Source of the DNA: Ganoderma boninense | Lineage: Eukaryota > Basidiomycota > Agaricomycetes > Polyporales > Polyporaceae | Direction of reading: 5' to 3' | Assembly: GCA_002900995.3 (NCBI GenBank) | Contig: CM035309.1 | Span: forward strand, 1,804,389-1,868,388 | Length of the DNA stretch: 64,000 bases | Part shown: positions 1 to 10,685 of the stretch, in pieces | Layout of the letters: every line of letters starts with the position of its first letter | How positions within the stretch are numbered: the first letter of the stretch is position 1 | Made by a program: the position numbers and the translations under genes | The notes under the pieces: model-generated | What the model saw: the letters and a program-made list of their open reading frames with translations, nothing else | What the model was told of the DNA's origin: nothing | The model's database searches: none

Positions 1-1008
1 TGGGCTCGTTCTTCTTGATCGTCATGTTGAACTACGTACTCTTCACATATTTGAATCTGTCGTCGCATCGTCCCCCTATCAGCATATCTCGCAATGTGTA
101 ACCTATAGCCACCTACCATGATGCATCTGAATCACGCTTGACCTCGCACGTCGTTATCCCGCTGCACATATTTTGTTTACAGCACGCAACTCGTCGCACA
201 TCGTCCACACCTCTCATATATCGATATTCCTATTAACACAGCCCTATTGTCGCTTGTAGCAGCCGGACACAGTTGAGCATAATCGGAGATGGGGAAGCTT
301 CGCTTGTATAAGTTGCACTGACTGCCGAGAGAGAGACGAGTAAGCCGGGCTGACTTGAGATGCTGGAGGATGTACGAGGTTCGGAACAATGGCCTCGGGA
401 CGGAGATGCAAATAACGGAACACAAACAGGCACCGTGGGATGTGCGCCACAAAGCCCCCGCCTCATTGTGCCGCCCTCAGCTCCCGCCGCTCGCGTCGGC
501 GTCGAGACAGACCCCAAACCGCGGCAAAACGTTGTTTGTCCCTCGCGTCGCGCGGCCGATGCAGCGCAGATGTGCGTTGGGGAGGCGCGATTGGCAAGGC
601 TTCACACAGTCCGTCAGCGGGGGTCGGGTAAACGCGGCCTCGAGGCTTGGGCCTTCGAGTATGGGAAGAGCACGCCCAGGCGAGCCCCCGATGTCTGTGC
701 TATTCTGATGCAGCCTGCAGCGTGCTTTCCGGCCTCGTGCCGAGCCGAGCCTTCTCGAGGGTCGCTTGGCGGTCCTGCCCTCCCAAATCGCGCAGAGTAC
801 TTATACCGCCCGGGACGCACTCGCCTATCCCCGCACTTCCTCCCGCCAGCAAATTTCCGCGGGACGGCTTCTGGGAACATCGCGCGTGTACTTCTTGTAC
901 CACCACTCCACTCCACTCCTCTCGGACTCTGACTCGCTCGCGGTCGCTCACTCTCCTTCCATATACCCACATCTTGTACCCTCTACACGCGCTCCGCACT
1001 CACTCACC
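1..1008. other. Upstream region of the ankyrin gene, no gene seen
   Basis: No open frame here looks like a protein, and the frames on both strands are short and of mixed composition. The last 120 bases before the ATG at 1009 are rich in C and T on the plus strand, as is common in fungal leaders. A weak TATA-like stretch (actt-atacc) lies near 800. This is most likely promoter and 5' leader of the next gene. Confidence 0.5.
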
Positions 1009-4000
1009 ATGGCCACCATACACTCACGACGGCGACGGCGCGCTGAGCGCGCTGCTCTGGATGCTACCCTCCTTGACGCCGCCGCACGGGCAGACGAGGG
1101 CGCCGTGAAAGCGGCCCTCGCGCGCGGCGCAGACGTGAACGCCGCGCACGACGCGGCCGGCAACACCGCCGTGACCTGTGCGATTGCCGGCGATAGGTGC
1201 GCCTGCCCTTCTCTATGCGCGATGGGGGACCGGGATGCTGACTGTCTGCGCATACACGTCCAATTCTGTAGCAGCTGGGAAGACGTCGACGTGTTCGACG
1301 CGTCATTCCTGCAGGAGAGCAGGATCCAGGTCTTGAGGACGCTCTTGGGAAGCGAGACGACGTCGTTGTACGCGCTGAACGCGCCCTCGAAGGGGGTCAC
1401 TCCCCTGGGACTCGCCGCCTGGCTGAACCTCCCCGATGCGATCCGTGTGCTCCTTGCAGAGAGCCGTGGGTTGGTTGCCGTCGACGGGACCGACTGCCTT
1501 GGCGTTACTCCTCTGATGTGTAAGTTCTATCTGGATTCGAATACGGCATTGAGCTTACATCGGGATTTCTAGATGCTGCCCGTGATGGCGCCGTGGAGGC
1601 TGCGTCCATCTTGGTTCGTTCTTGACTATCATTGATCGGGGAATCCAATTGAGGTTTGTTTGTTACCCAGCTTGCGAACGGAGCACGACCCGATCTTAGG
1701 GATACACACCACCGGACGGCGATACACCATGCGCTGCGCCATCCCCGCCTACTCTGGCTCTGCGAATCCTCTCTTCGCAAGCAGAGAATCCGTGAATATA
1801 TTGTAAGCCCTCTTTCTTCGGTTGATTGGCGCGATCATTCAAGCTTACGGCCCATTCGTTCAGAACGGAAACCGCCGGCAACTAGTTCCACTTCCACAAC
1901 CCCATGTCGCATATGCTCAATCGCACGTTGCGTCCTCTTTCGATTTGTCGCACTGGCCCGTGCCTTCGGAGGCCATCCTCTCACGGTCGACAGCAGCACT
2001 GATCCGTGCCGTGGTCGCCAACGACGTCGCCACAACTTATCAGGTTCTCTTCCCCGCTTCTCACAGGGCAACTGTCCTTGTCAACCGCCTAGATTCCCAA
2101 GGGTGGAGCCCCCTCCACTATTGCGTATCTTTGCCAACGCCCTCCATTGAAGTACTAGACGCTCTTTTCCTGGCTGGCGCGGATACCAGCCTGTATACCA
2201 CTTCGAAGCACGGGACTCCCTTGCACTGTCTCGCTCGCAGAGCCCAGGATCCGCTCGGTTCCTTGAATGCGGTACGCCTTCACCACTTCGTCTACCATCT
2301 GGTTCGCGAGCTTCGAGCCCCTCTGGCTGCGACGGACGAAGATGGCGAGACTTGTCTCCATGTGGCGGCCGAGCATGGGCAAAGCATCGAAGTTCTTATT
2401 GCGTTCCTCGCATGTGATGTTCGAAACGCTGTGCGCGAGATGAAAAACTCCAGAGGGTATGTTCATCGCCGGATCGGTCCTTCTGCATATCGCCTAACTG
2501 TTTCTTCCAGCCTGACGCCCTGGGAGGTTGCGCGGCCTGAACTGCGGGTCGCCTTTGGCCCCGAGGCGCTGCCAGAGCGGAGCGGCAGTGTCGCTTCTTT
2601 CCGCACCATCCGCCCTTCGACGAGCTCTTCGACTTCGACATGGACCACCTCCGGCTCATCCATGACTGCGCCCCAGCGGCCGCAAGTCGGTTCCGGCTCC
2701 AGGCCAGAAACCCTTCTTGATGACGTAGAGGCATCCCTGCTTCCCCGGCGCATCTTGAAGAACCTGACCACGGTTGGGCAAGAGGCTCCGTCTGCTGGTG
2801 CCATCGAACTCTGCGGTCTCCGGGAAATGCTTGACGAGACATCCCACCTTGGCGAGATGTGGGTACACGATATGCATTCCCGCATTCAGGAAGCCGCGAC
2901 GGACCTGCGCGATGCACGGAGCAGATTCAACGAGGTCGACACCTTGCTCGAGGCCGTGACGCATGAATTCGAAGAAGTATTCGGCAGCGATATTTCCGAT
3001 CACCGCGACAGCACCGATCGAGCGCGGAGACGGACGCGAGACTCGGGCGACTCTGACTCAACTGCGGTCTCCAGTGCCACTTCAACACTCAGCAGAAAAT
3101 GGCGGTCCATGTCGGATCTGCGAGCCTCGGCCGACGGGCACGGGGACGGGCACACAACCGACCTTCCTGAATTATCTTTCCTCGTCGAGGAGGAAGAGGA
3201 GTCGGCCGTGCCGGCGGACAAGCTCACGACGGAAAAGTCGTTCCTAAATGCGCTCTTGTCTCCGGGCACGAAGGACCTCCTTCACAAGTCGAGCAAACTA
3301 TCCGTCGACTCTGGACGGACTATATCTCCCGCTTCACATAAAAAGGAAGCGACCTCGAAAGGCACAGCGAAGCTCAAAGCGTGGTTCCGGAAGAAACTGC
3401 GGTTTGAAATCTCAGACGCTGCCTGTCAGCCAAGGATCGTCGTCCCCGGTGAGCCGTCTCCTAGGAATTCGCCCTGCGCCTTGGCACATCCACAATCGGA
3501 CCTCTACGGACGAGCTGTTGGATGCATCGCGCCAAATCATTCGGACAGCTGGACGGGATCTCTCTTGTATCCAGGGCTGTATGGACGATGTGGGTATTCC
3601 GCACATTGATCGTCTCAGGGCGTTACTGACTGTCCGGACAGGCCGACGATCTCTTATCACTAGCTACCAACCTCCTTTCCCAGACCGAACGACGATTTAA
3701 AGGCGTCATTGTCGTGAGTGCTCCAAATCTGGTTGATTGGCTTGGCGTTCGTTTTCTGAATCCTTTTCCAGAGCCGACAAGCGGCCCTTGAAAGCGCGCG
3801 CGTAGCGCAGCTCAAAGACGACCCCGACGATCCCTTCATGTCGGCCATTGCCTCTACAATCCGCTCCGCACACCCAGACGCTGCCATCCCTTTCCCTCTC
3901 GCTTCGCACGTACGGACCGACAGCGGCTCTGACGGCTCGCTGACGTCTTCGTCCGCTGGCTCGTCCATGATTTCCCTGTCCTCGACGCTCATCGAGACTG

Positions 4001-4179
4001 AGGACGACGACACGCGGGTCCTCCGCCGGCTACTAACCCGGAAGGTCGAGGCGAAGACCGACGGCGCATTCGATGCGATTGACAAGGCGTTGGCATGGCT
4101 GCAGATCGTGCAGGACACACTCCGGACCCTCCGGCGACGGATTCCAACAGCCTCTTCTGCCCCTGGCGCCCTCTCATAG
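1009..4179 (+). CDS. Large ankyrin-repeat protein with coiled C-terminus
   Basis: Exons read by eye: 1009-1196, about 1272-1519, 1573-1613, 1671-1802, 1864-2456, 2511 to about 3448, an exon ending at 3589, 3642-3713 and 3772-4179. The N-terminal half holds ankyrin units such as GVTPL..AARDGAVEAASIL, DLRDTHHRTAIHHAL, GWSPLHYCV, DEDGETCLHVAAEHG and GLTPWEVA. The middle is Ser/Thr-rich and probably disordered. The C-terminus is helical, with heptad-like stretches (DDLLSLATNLLSQTERR). Splice phases agree at most junctions. The step near 3,440-3,550 changes frame and its exact intron is unresolved; 3449-3548 fits the phase. Ankyrin repeats mediate protein binding. I cannot name the partner. A cell-cycle Swi6-type factor was considered, but no supporting domain is visible. 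Confidence 0.75.
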
Positions 4180-5904
4180 ACTTCAACTTCTGGCTTCCGG
4201 CCATCGCATGATCTGTACTCTGTTCCAAGTAGGTGTTCTACTACCCCAGAACGGTCTCCGTGTAGACAAAGAACAAGAACCATCCACTGTCGAAATGTTG
4301 TACTTTCATATGCACTGTACAGGTGTACGCAGGTATTCAACTTCCCTTCTCTTGCATTAAATCCCCCATATCCCTTCCCTTTCCCCCAATATCCTCATCA
4401 TCCACAAACTTGTCACGAAACTCATGAACTCGAATTATCTATGTTGTATATATACGCATGCTTTGTATAGGTAGCTCTCATGTTCCGGACGCTGTCCTGA
4501 CTGACGTCTCCGTTGTACGTAGTTTTTTGCTGTCGATAGTTGGCATTCCGCTCTCCGCGACGCTCTGTATATACCTAGCTTTCGATGTTCGAATAATGAC
4601 CGTTTGCGATGTCCTGACTACTTACTTGTTCCGATTCGACCAAGAATCGGGTATGAGACAGCAAGAGTTGGCAGTGTCACGTGCCGATCGTGGCACCCGG
4701 CTTGATACGCATTAATTCGCACGGATTGCCGTGGTCTTCCGTGATCGTCTATGAGCATCTTTAAGCTTAACTTACCTCCTACCTCGACCTTCTGCTTTGC
4801 TTTCGACGCGGTCTCTCGGTGCTTAGATGTGCGCTCACTCCGAAAGTATGTGCTTGTATGTACCTGCACGCATTAAGGCTGACGACAGGCCCGGTATCTG
4901 CAGGTCTTACATTAGGCTCTGGAGGGGATGATGACGACGATGTGTAGGTCCGGGACGGGCGAGAGGACTATGGTCGTCTAGCAGTGGAGTGGAAGGGCCG
5001 GTCGGTACGTGTTTAACGTCGCGTGCCGTCTCCCTCTAGGTAGTTGGTCCCGCGCCGCGGCCTTTCCCTGGGCGGTTGGTCGCGGGAGCTGATAGCTTTA
5101 CGAGCCGTCCGTGCGGGTTGCCAACTAGGGTGAGCGGGTCTTCCGTCCGTAGGAGCGGGACCATTGGTGACTATAACGGCATGGTGACCTTCAGGAACCT
5201 GGTGCCCCATGGCTCGGGTGGGCTGCTACCTGCCATCTTCAACGTCTTATGATGCCGTATTAATGGTTTTTCAGGGTGCTATCCACTTCAATTATGTTTG
5301 ACAACGCCATACACGACCCCCGAGCTCGTAGGCCCTTTTTTCTGGGACGCTGGCTCCAATTTTCCGTCCCTACCGGCTATGTGGCGTCAATTGGACCGTG
5401 GCGACTTAGTTCTCGCAGAGTTCCGAGTGCGACGTGCTTCAGCGTCCCCACGCGTCCGGCCCACGTACAATTTGCCTTGCAAGCATTGACGGCAATTGTG
5501 CACGCTTAATCTTATGTACTAAAGTGATGTACAAATAGACATACGATATAAACAGAGCGCTGCTACTGCTTAAATCGCGAAACGTCGAATCGGACCCGGG
5601 CGCCGCTGCTGCGCCCCACTACCCCTCACGTCTTTTGTCCCCGACTTGGAACGAGTTGACTGCGACACGATCACGTGCACCCTCGATGATAAGTTAAGTA
5701 ACTTGAAGCAAGTTCAGTCTCCTGCAGCCACAAGCTCTACCTGCACGACGGCCGACAGCAGGGCGACCAGTCTTGCGTCGAGACCTTGCCCATACCCAAA
5801 TAGAGGTGTGTGTCTGTGATCCTGATTGCGATTGCTGGTACAGGGCCATGCCAATCTGCAACTTAACATTGCTGTTATCCGCCAGTCAATTTCACAGGTT
5901 CAGT
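4180..5904. other. Intergenic region with a possible gene relic
   Basis: No gene can be supported. A short plus-strand open stretch at 5298-5489 reads like a protein fragment (VGPFFWDAGSNFPSLP, then GDLVLAEFRVRR) but has no recognisable family, no clear partner exons and stops after 63 codons. It could be a decayed exon. The bases just after 4180 are the 3' region of the ankyrin gene, and those before 5905 are the leader of the phosphodiesterase gene. Confidence 0.4.
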
Positions 5905-6597
5905 ATGGGTGAGTTTATTCGAAACGCCATCCTATCGCCCAATAGAGTAGTAACACATATTCCTACTCAAGGAGTCTCACTCTGGCTCGTCCCCGATGAA
6001 GAGGACGTGGAGCGGATCAAGCTCGTCATGCAAAACAAGCCGACGGATCCCACCAAATCACCCTCGTCGTTCCCCGCCTTCCACCCCCACGTTACTCTTG
6101 CGACAGCCTCTGACGCTGCTACCCTCAGAGCAGCCCTACCGTCAAATTTACCGATCATCCCGGTCCGATTCAAGTCCATCGAGGCGGGCGAGAAATACTT
6201 CATGTCGGTCTACGTTGCCGTGCACTCCCCAGACGGCTCTGCACTTGAAAACCTGCGCTCGCACCTCCGCGCGTCCCTTGGAGACGCTGTCGTCCCACCC
6301 GTGCCGCACATCTCCTTGTACTACATAGACGACGCGGACAAGGACATGAGGATGAGCACGTTAATGGACCTGCATGCTCACTCCCGTGTTCTCGGGAAAC
6401 TTGGTGGAGAACGCTCCATCACGGCCGACCTTGACGAGACCGTTGGTCTGGGCTGCTACGCCGGCAGCGAGCCACCGAACGATACCCACTCCTCATACAT
6501 CCTTCGACAGATCGAGAGCAAGGAGATTTGGCTGGTCAGGTGTGAGGGACCGGTGGAGGGCTGGGAGGTGTTGGAGAAATTTCGTCTCGGACAGTAG
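5905..6597 (+). CDS. CPD1: 2',3'-cyclic-nucleotide phosphodiesterase, 2H family (Cpd1 type)
   Basis: The product of about 209 residues matches the fungal and plant cyclic phosphodiesterases, which hydrolyse ADP-ribose 1'',2''-cyclic phosphate left by tRNA splicing. Both catalytic 2H motifs are present: HPHVTLA near residue 35 and PHISLYY near residue 105. The N-terminus GVSLWLVPDEE fits the family start. The first coding exon is only 4 nt (5905-5908, ATGG). A 63-nt intron (5909-5971) with canonical ends follows, then one exon to the TAG at 6595-6597. The splice joins M and G in phase. No signal peptide is seen, so the enzyme is expected in the cytosol or nucleus. The tRNA-Tyr in this same window carries an intron, the kind of substrate whose processing feeds this enzyme. 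Confidence 0.92.
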   Translation: MGEFIRNAILSPNRVVTHIPTQGVSLWLVPDEEDVERIKLVMQNKPTDPTKSPSSFPAFHPHVTLATASDAATLRAALPSNLPIIPVRFKSIEAGEKYFMSVYVAVHSPDGSALENLRSHLRASLGDAVVPPVPHISLYYIDDADKDMRMSTLMDLHAHSRVLGKLGGERSITADLDETVGLGCYAGSEPPNDTHSSYILRQIESKEIWLVRCEGPVEGWEVLEKFRLGQ

Positions 6598-6794
6598 CAT
6601 GGAGTCGATTTGAACAAGCAGTCTGCGGTCGTGTAAACGTTGACATGGATGTACTTACGACTTAGTGCAGGCTGCAGAGGACCCTGTGTGATTAGACGCC
6701 GTATCGAGACGCCGGAGTGGGGGGAGGTGATCAAAGGATGATTCGAACCGGTTCGGCGCCTTGGAGAGACAACCACTTGCAAGCAAATCCACGC

Positions 6795-8906
6795 ATGTCC
6801 TCGAGGTGAATCCCCCGCTGCTCTCATCCTCGCCAAACACACTCTAACCCGACTTGGACGGCCCCCTCGTCACCCCCACGAAGCTCGCTCAGCCATGCCG
6901 CAGCGGCCCAGAATGACGGCGGCCAGGGCCCCGTCGGGTCCGACCCAAATCACTCCCCAACGATGATTCCAGGCATGAGCCAGCCGCCAAACCACGCGGG
7001 CCCGGTTCAGGTGCGTCCGTCGGTCATGCTCATACGGCCCTCGACGAGTCGCTGAGCGGGAACCGAATTTGATTTGGTCTCTCGATTTCCCTGCACGCCG
7101 TCGTCGTCGTCACTGCGCGATGCGGACACCAGGGCGCGCCGTACGCCGCCGTGCACAGGCAGCACCCAGGCGCGTATGGGCTGCCCCATGGCCAGCCGGT
7201 CCCCAACGCCTACCAGCAACATCCCCAGCACCCGCAACCCCACCACGTCGTCCAATACGTCACTGGCCCCCATCCAGGCCATGCGCCGCAGGGGCACGCG
7301 AGCGAGCTGATGTACTCGGTCGAGGCTACGCAGCAGCAGAGCCAGAACCAGGGTCAAGGCCAGCAGAGCCAAGGCCCAAGTCAGAGCCAGAATCAGGTCC
7401 AGGCTGAGCCGCAGGAGGAAGAGGAGGACGAGCCCCCGCCCCCGCCGCCGACTGCAAGCACGAACGGGAAGCGGAAGCGGCCTGACAGTGCGACCCCTGA
7501 CACAGGCGCGAAGAAGCGGCGGCAGCGGACAGGAGCTGCAGGTGCGAGTGCAAGTGCGGCGGGGGGCGAGGATGGGGAGGATGGACAGGATATGGAGGTG
7601 GGCCCGAACGGAGGTGCGAAGCATTGGACGGAGGAGGAGAAAACGCGGTTCTTCACGTGGATGCTGACGAGCGACGAGCATTGGGAGGCATTCAAGACGA
7701 GGATGAACACCGTTTTTCGTGAGGTACGTCGCTTTTATTATGCCTTTCATGTTGCCATGGATCGCACGGGTGGGAAGAGCTGAGGTTCGCCCTGGATCAG
7801 TGTTCGGCTGAGCTATTCCCGGGACGCAAGTCGTACACTGCGCTGAAAAGCTGCTATCATCGCAACCTTGAGGTGTTCAAGCAGATCCACGCATTCCAAG
7901 TCTTCTCTTCGAACCACCATCGCCAATTGCAAGCGGAGAATCCACACGTGGAACAACCTTCTGTTGACTCCATGCTCGACGTTGCCCGTGTCGCGGGTCT
8001 GAACGTCGGAAACCTGAACGTGAAGGTGATTGACCGCTGGTACGAAACTGGCTGGTACAATCTCTTCAAGAAAAGGTGGTTATATGCGCTCTCAGCTGGC
8101 CACGTATGCGTTTACCCAAGCACTCGCTAGGTACCGTGAGGACCCGAAGACGGGCCTGCCTGCCCCCTATTATGGGCCACCCGATCAGCCAGAACCCGGC
8201 CCCTCTTCCGGCCCTCCCCCGATGATGGGTCTGCACACGAGTATCGATCCACAACTCATGGCTAGTCACTCTGTACAACAAGCTAGTCAGGAAACGCAGT
8301 ATGGCCCTCCACCAAGTGAGGGCTCACAGTCTGTCGGCGCCATGGTACCTGGCGGTCCCTATCCTTACTCGTCGCCTGCGCGCCGCCATATTACCGCGAT
8401 GGCGGTCCTAGCACCGCCAGCCAGCCTCCCTCCGCTTCCCAGTCCTTCCAGTACTTGCGGTCGCAGAGTGTCGTCCCACCTAAGGTGCTCCCTGGCGCTT
8501 CTTCGCAACCTCCGAGGCCCGCCATCGCCAATGGTCAGCGACACTCACCTTACCCAGAACCGCCGCCGGTGGGGGGCGAGCAGTATGTTCCCGACTACCA
8601 TCCACACACGGCTCACGCATGGCGCAACTGACTGCTGTCGCCAATTCCCTTCTCGGTGTATGCTCGTCGATCAAGGAGCTTCTGCAGCAACAGATGGAGG
8701 AGAGCAAGACGCGGACAGAGCTGATGCGCGCTGAGGCGGCCTCGAAAAGTCACGGCGGGAGCGGGCAGCCGAAAGAGCGAGAAAAGGAGATCTCGATGGA
8801 GAAGGTGTCGTTCGCGACCGAGATCCTGAAAAACGGGCCGCAGAACGAGGAGATCAAGAAGGCGGCTATCGAGTGTCTGACGAAGTACCTAATGCGGGAT
8901 TTGTAG
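6795..8906 (+). CDS. SANT/Myb-like DNA-binding protein with reading-frame breaks
   Basis: Exons 6795-6805, 6884-7010, 7133-7723 and 7801 onward join in phase. The N-terminus (MSSSSLSHAA) is followed by a Gln/His/Pro-rich region, an acidic patch, a basic nuclear-localisation-like stretch (NGKRKRP, GAKKRRQR) and a SANT/Myb-like helical domain. That domain begins HWTEEEKTRFFTWMLTSDEH and runs through FPGRKSYTALKSCYHRNL to DRWYETGWYNLFKKR. The C-terminus is a low-complexity Pro/Gln/Tyr region and then a helix ending near KAAIECLTKYL. Coding potential moves from frame 1 to 2 near 8,076, to 1 near 8,380 and to 3 near 8,610. The first step could be a 55-nt intron (8076-8130). The other two have no convincing intron and look like single missing bases. 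Role inferred: nuclear transcription or chromatin factor. Confidence 0.7.
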
Positions 8907-9125
8907 CGCTGAGCATGGAATTCTGGTGGAATATTTTGTTCGAATCTGTAGCGAGTAGTCCGTTCTAATACTGCACTGGTTGACGATCCATCCATACGTA
9001 GGTACATACACATCCTTGTATACAATCGGTCCTGGTCTGTTCTACTACTGCGTCGTCGAGAGTACATGGCAATGCAATATAATCATATCCTCGAACCTCT
9101 GTTCGAATCCCGCGGACGAGTGGTC

Positions 9126-10312
9126 CTAGTTCCGCCAACGCCACCATGGCTTCTGCTCCCCGGCAGCCATCTTCTCAACAACCCGACTAGGCCCGGCGAG
9201 CGGGAACGAAGGGATGACGACCTTCCGCCCCTCAGTGCGCTCGCGCGACTCCCAGTCTCCGTCGTCGAAGTACTGGTCCATCGCACGGTCCTCGAGGCTC
9301 GTGCTACCTTGTCCAGCGGCGTCCGATTCCCCGCTGTGGCCTCGACGCTTCCGCAGCCCCTTGTCGTCCTCCTTGCCTTTCTCGTAAGCCTTGATGTCGC
9401 CGTACTCCTCCGCTTGGTCAGGAAGACCGGCGATGGCGATGTATGCCTTTGCGACGGCGCGATCTGTCTCCTTGGTCATGGCCTGAAAGCGAGTCTCGGC
9501 GCGCTCGATCGCAAGGCGTGCTTTGCGCTCTTCGTCGAGCGCTTGCTCGGCTGGGGTTAGCGGGGGCGGGGCACGTACGGAGGGAGGGAGAATGAGGAAG
9601 GCGCGAGTGTGCAGCAGATGCGGGGTCGTGCGGAGCGTTGAAGGCGGTAGGTTATTCAGGCGGCAGAGGATACGGTTCTGTGGGCATGTAGAGCGGGTTG
9701 AGCGGACTCTGCAAGAGGCCGCAGAGAGAACACAGAGATAGGTGATGAACGCACGTCTATTCCGAGCCTAAGGGATATCCCGAGTAGGGTGTCGTCCGGT
9801 CGGATGAAGTATTTGGGTGGCTGTCCTGGTATGTTCTGTATCTCGCCTTGGGAAGCGGTCTCTGCATCTGGTGCAGAGGGTGCCTCGGACTGCACGGACC
9901 GGGGGAGACTCGCGACGGAGGCAGAGTAGTCGGGTGTGCGAGGCGGGGCGGGTTCCCGGAGGGACGGGGAGGCAACTGACCCTTGCTCCTCAAGCTCTGC
10001 GTCCGACTCCAAGTCGTCTTCCCCGTCGATCACGAAGACGTCCTCGTCTCGTAACGATCCATCCACATTGACCGCGGTCTGTGTGCGATCCCCACTCCCA
10101 GGGGTCGGGGAACGAGAGCTGACGGCTTTGACTCCGGCCAGACATCGAAGGCAAGGATTGTACCGCGCGAGACGCGGATTAGCGGAGAGGCAGTTAGGAC
10201 AGATCGGGCGTGAGCAACAAACGGTGCGGTGTACATTTGCGCTGGCCTTGCCTGGGGGCAGTGAGGCAGAACATGCGAGGCAGAGAGTGACTGCAAGTCT
10301 GGCAGGCGACAT
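9126..10312 (-). CDS. LysM-domain protein with Cys-rich N-terminus, no signal peptide
   Basis: Two exons are read: 9755-10312 and 9126-9677, with a 77-nt intron (9678-9754) that splits the LysM domain. Joined, the domain reads KYFIRPDDTLLGISLRLGID then NRILCRLNNLPPSTLRTTPH, a good LysM match (GDTL.GISLRYG....LCRLNNL). The N-terminus has a Cys cluster resembling a zinc ribbon (CLACSAS..., TVCCSRPICPNC..., CLRCLAG). The C-terminus is charged and helical (AEQALDEERKARLAIERAETR). The first ATG in frame is at 10312. An upstream exon starting at an ATG at 10512 is possible but its splice does not fit cleanly. LysM domains bind N-acetylglucosamine polymers, but without a secretion signal this one is probably intracellular, as in the LysMD/NCOA7-like group. 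Confidence 0.8.
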
Positions 10313-10685
10313 GATAAGCTTCTGTGCTGAGCCTGCGTCGCGTCAATGTCAGCGACTTCGCAGGCGACGGGCGTGGCAGTGCAGAGATGCGATCGGGGCA
10401 CTGCGTCGGTGCCCACTGCCAAATCGGGGTGCCTTTCTTCGTCTTCAACGCCACCGCCGCGTTGCAGCCTCCTTGCCAACATCACAGACGCTTGTATCTC
10501 CGAGGTGTTCAAGCGTGGCCATTCTCACTGACGCGTCCCCTGACAACTCCGCTTACTCTTCGGGACGCGCCCATATAGAGTAGCCCACCGTGCTCTGGCA
10601 ATTTCCTCCACGAGTCGGCCTTCAACACATCCAGACATCTCGACGACGAACTGCTGCGACACATTTACAGCAACTTTCGGCACTC
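10313..10685. promoter_or_regulatory. Divergent intergenic region between LysM and nuclease genes
   Basis: The two flanking genes are transcribed away from each other, so this 373-bp gap must hold both promoters. A candidate upstream exon of the LysM gene (minus strand, ATG at 10512) lies inside it. No clear TATA box was found apart from an AT-rich spot (catatagagtag) near 10,570, about 115 bp upstream of the nuclease ATG. Confidence 0.5.

Noticed and set aside
1009..4179. Swi6/Mbp1-type cell-cycle factor as identity of the ankyrin gene
   Set aside because: No APSES or KilA-N DNA-binding part or Swi6-specific motif is visible. Ankyrin repeats alone do not support this.
9040..9125. B-box-like GTTCGAATCCCGC near 9,105
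   Set aside because: No matching A box, acceptor stem or anticodon arm can be folded around it, so it is not a tRNA.
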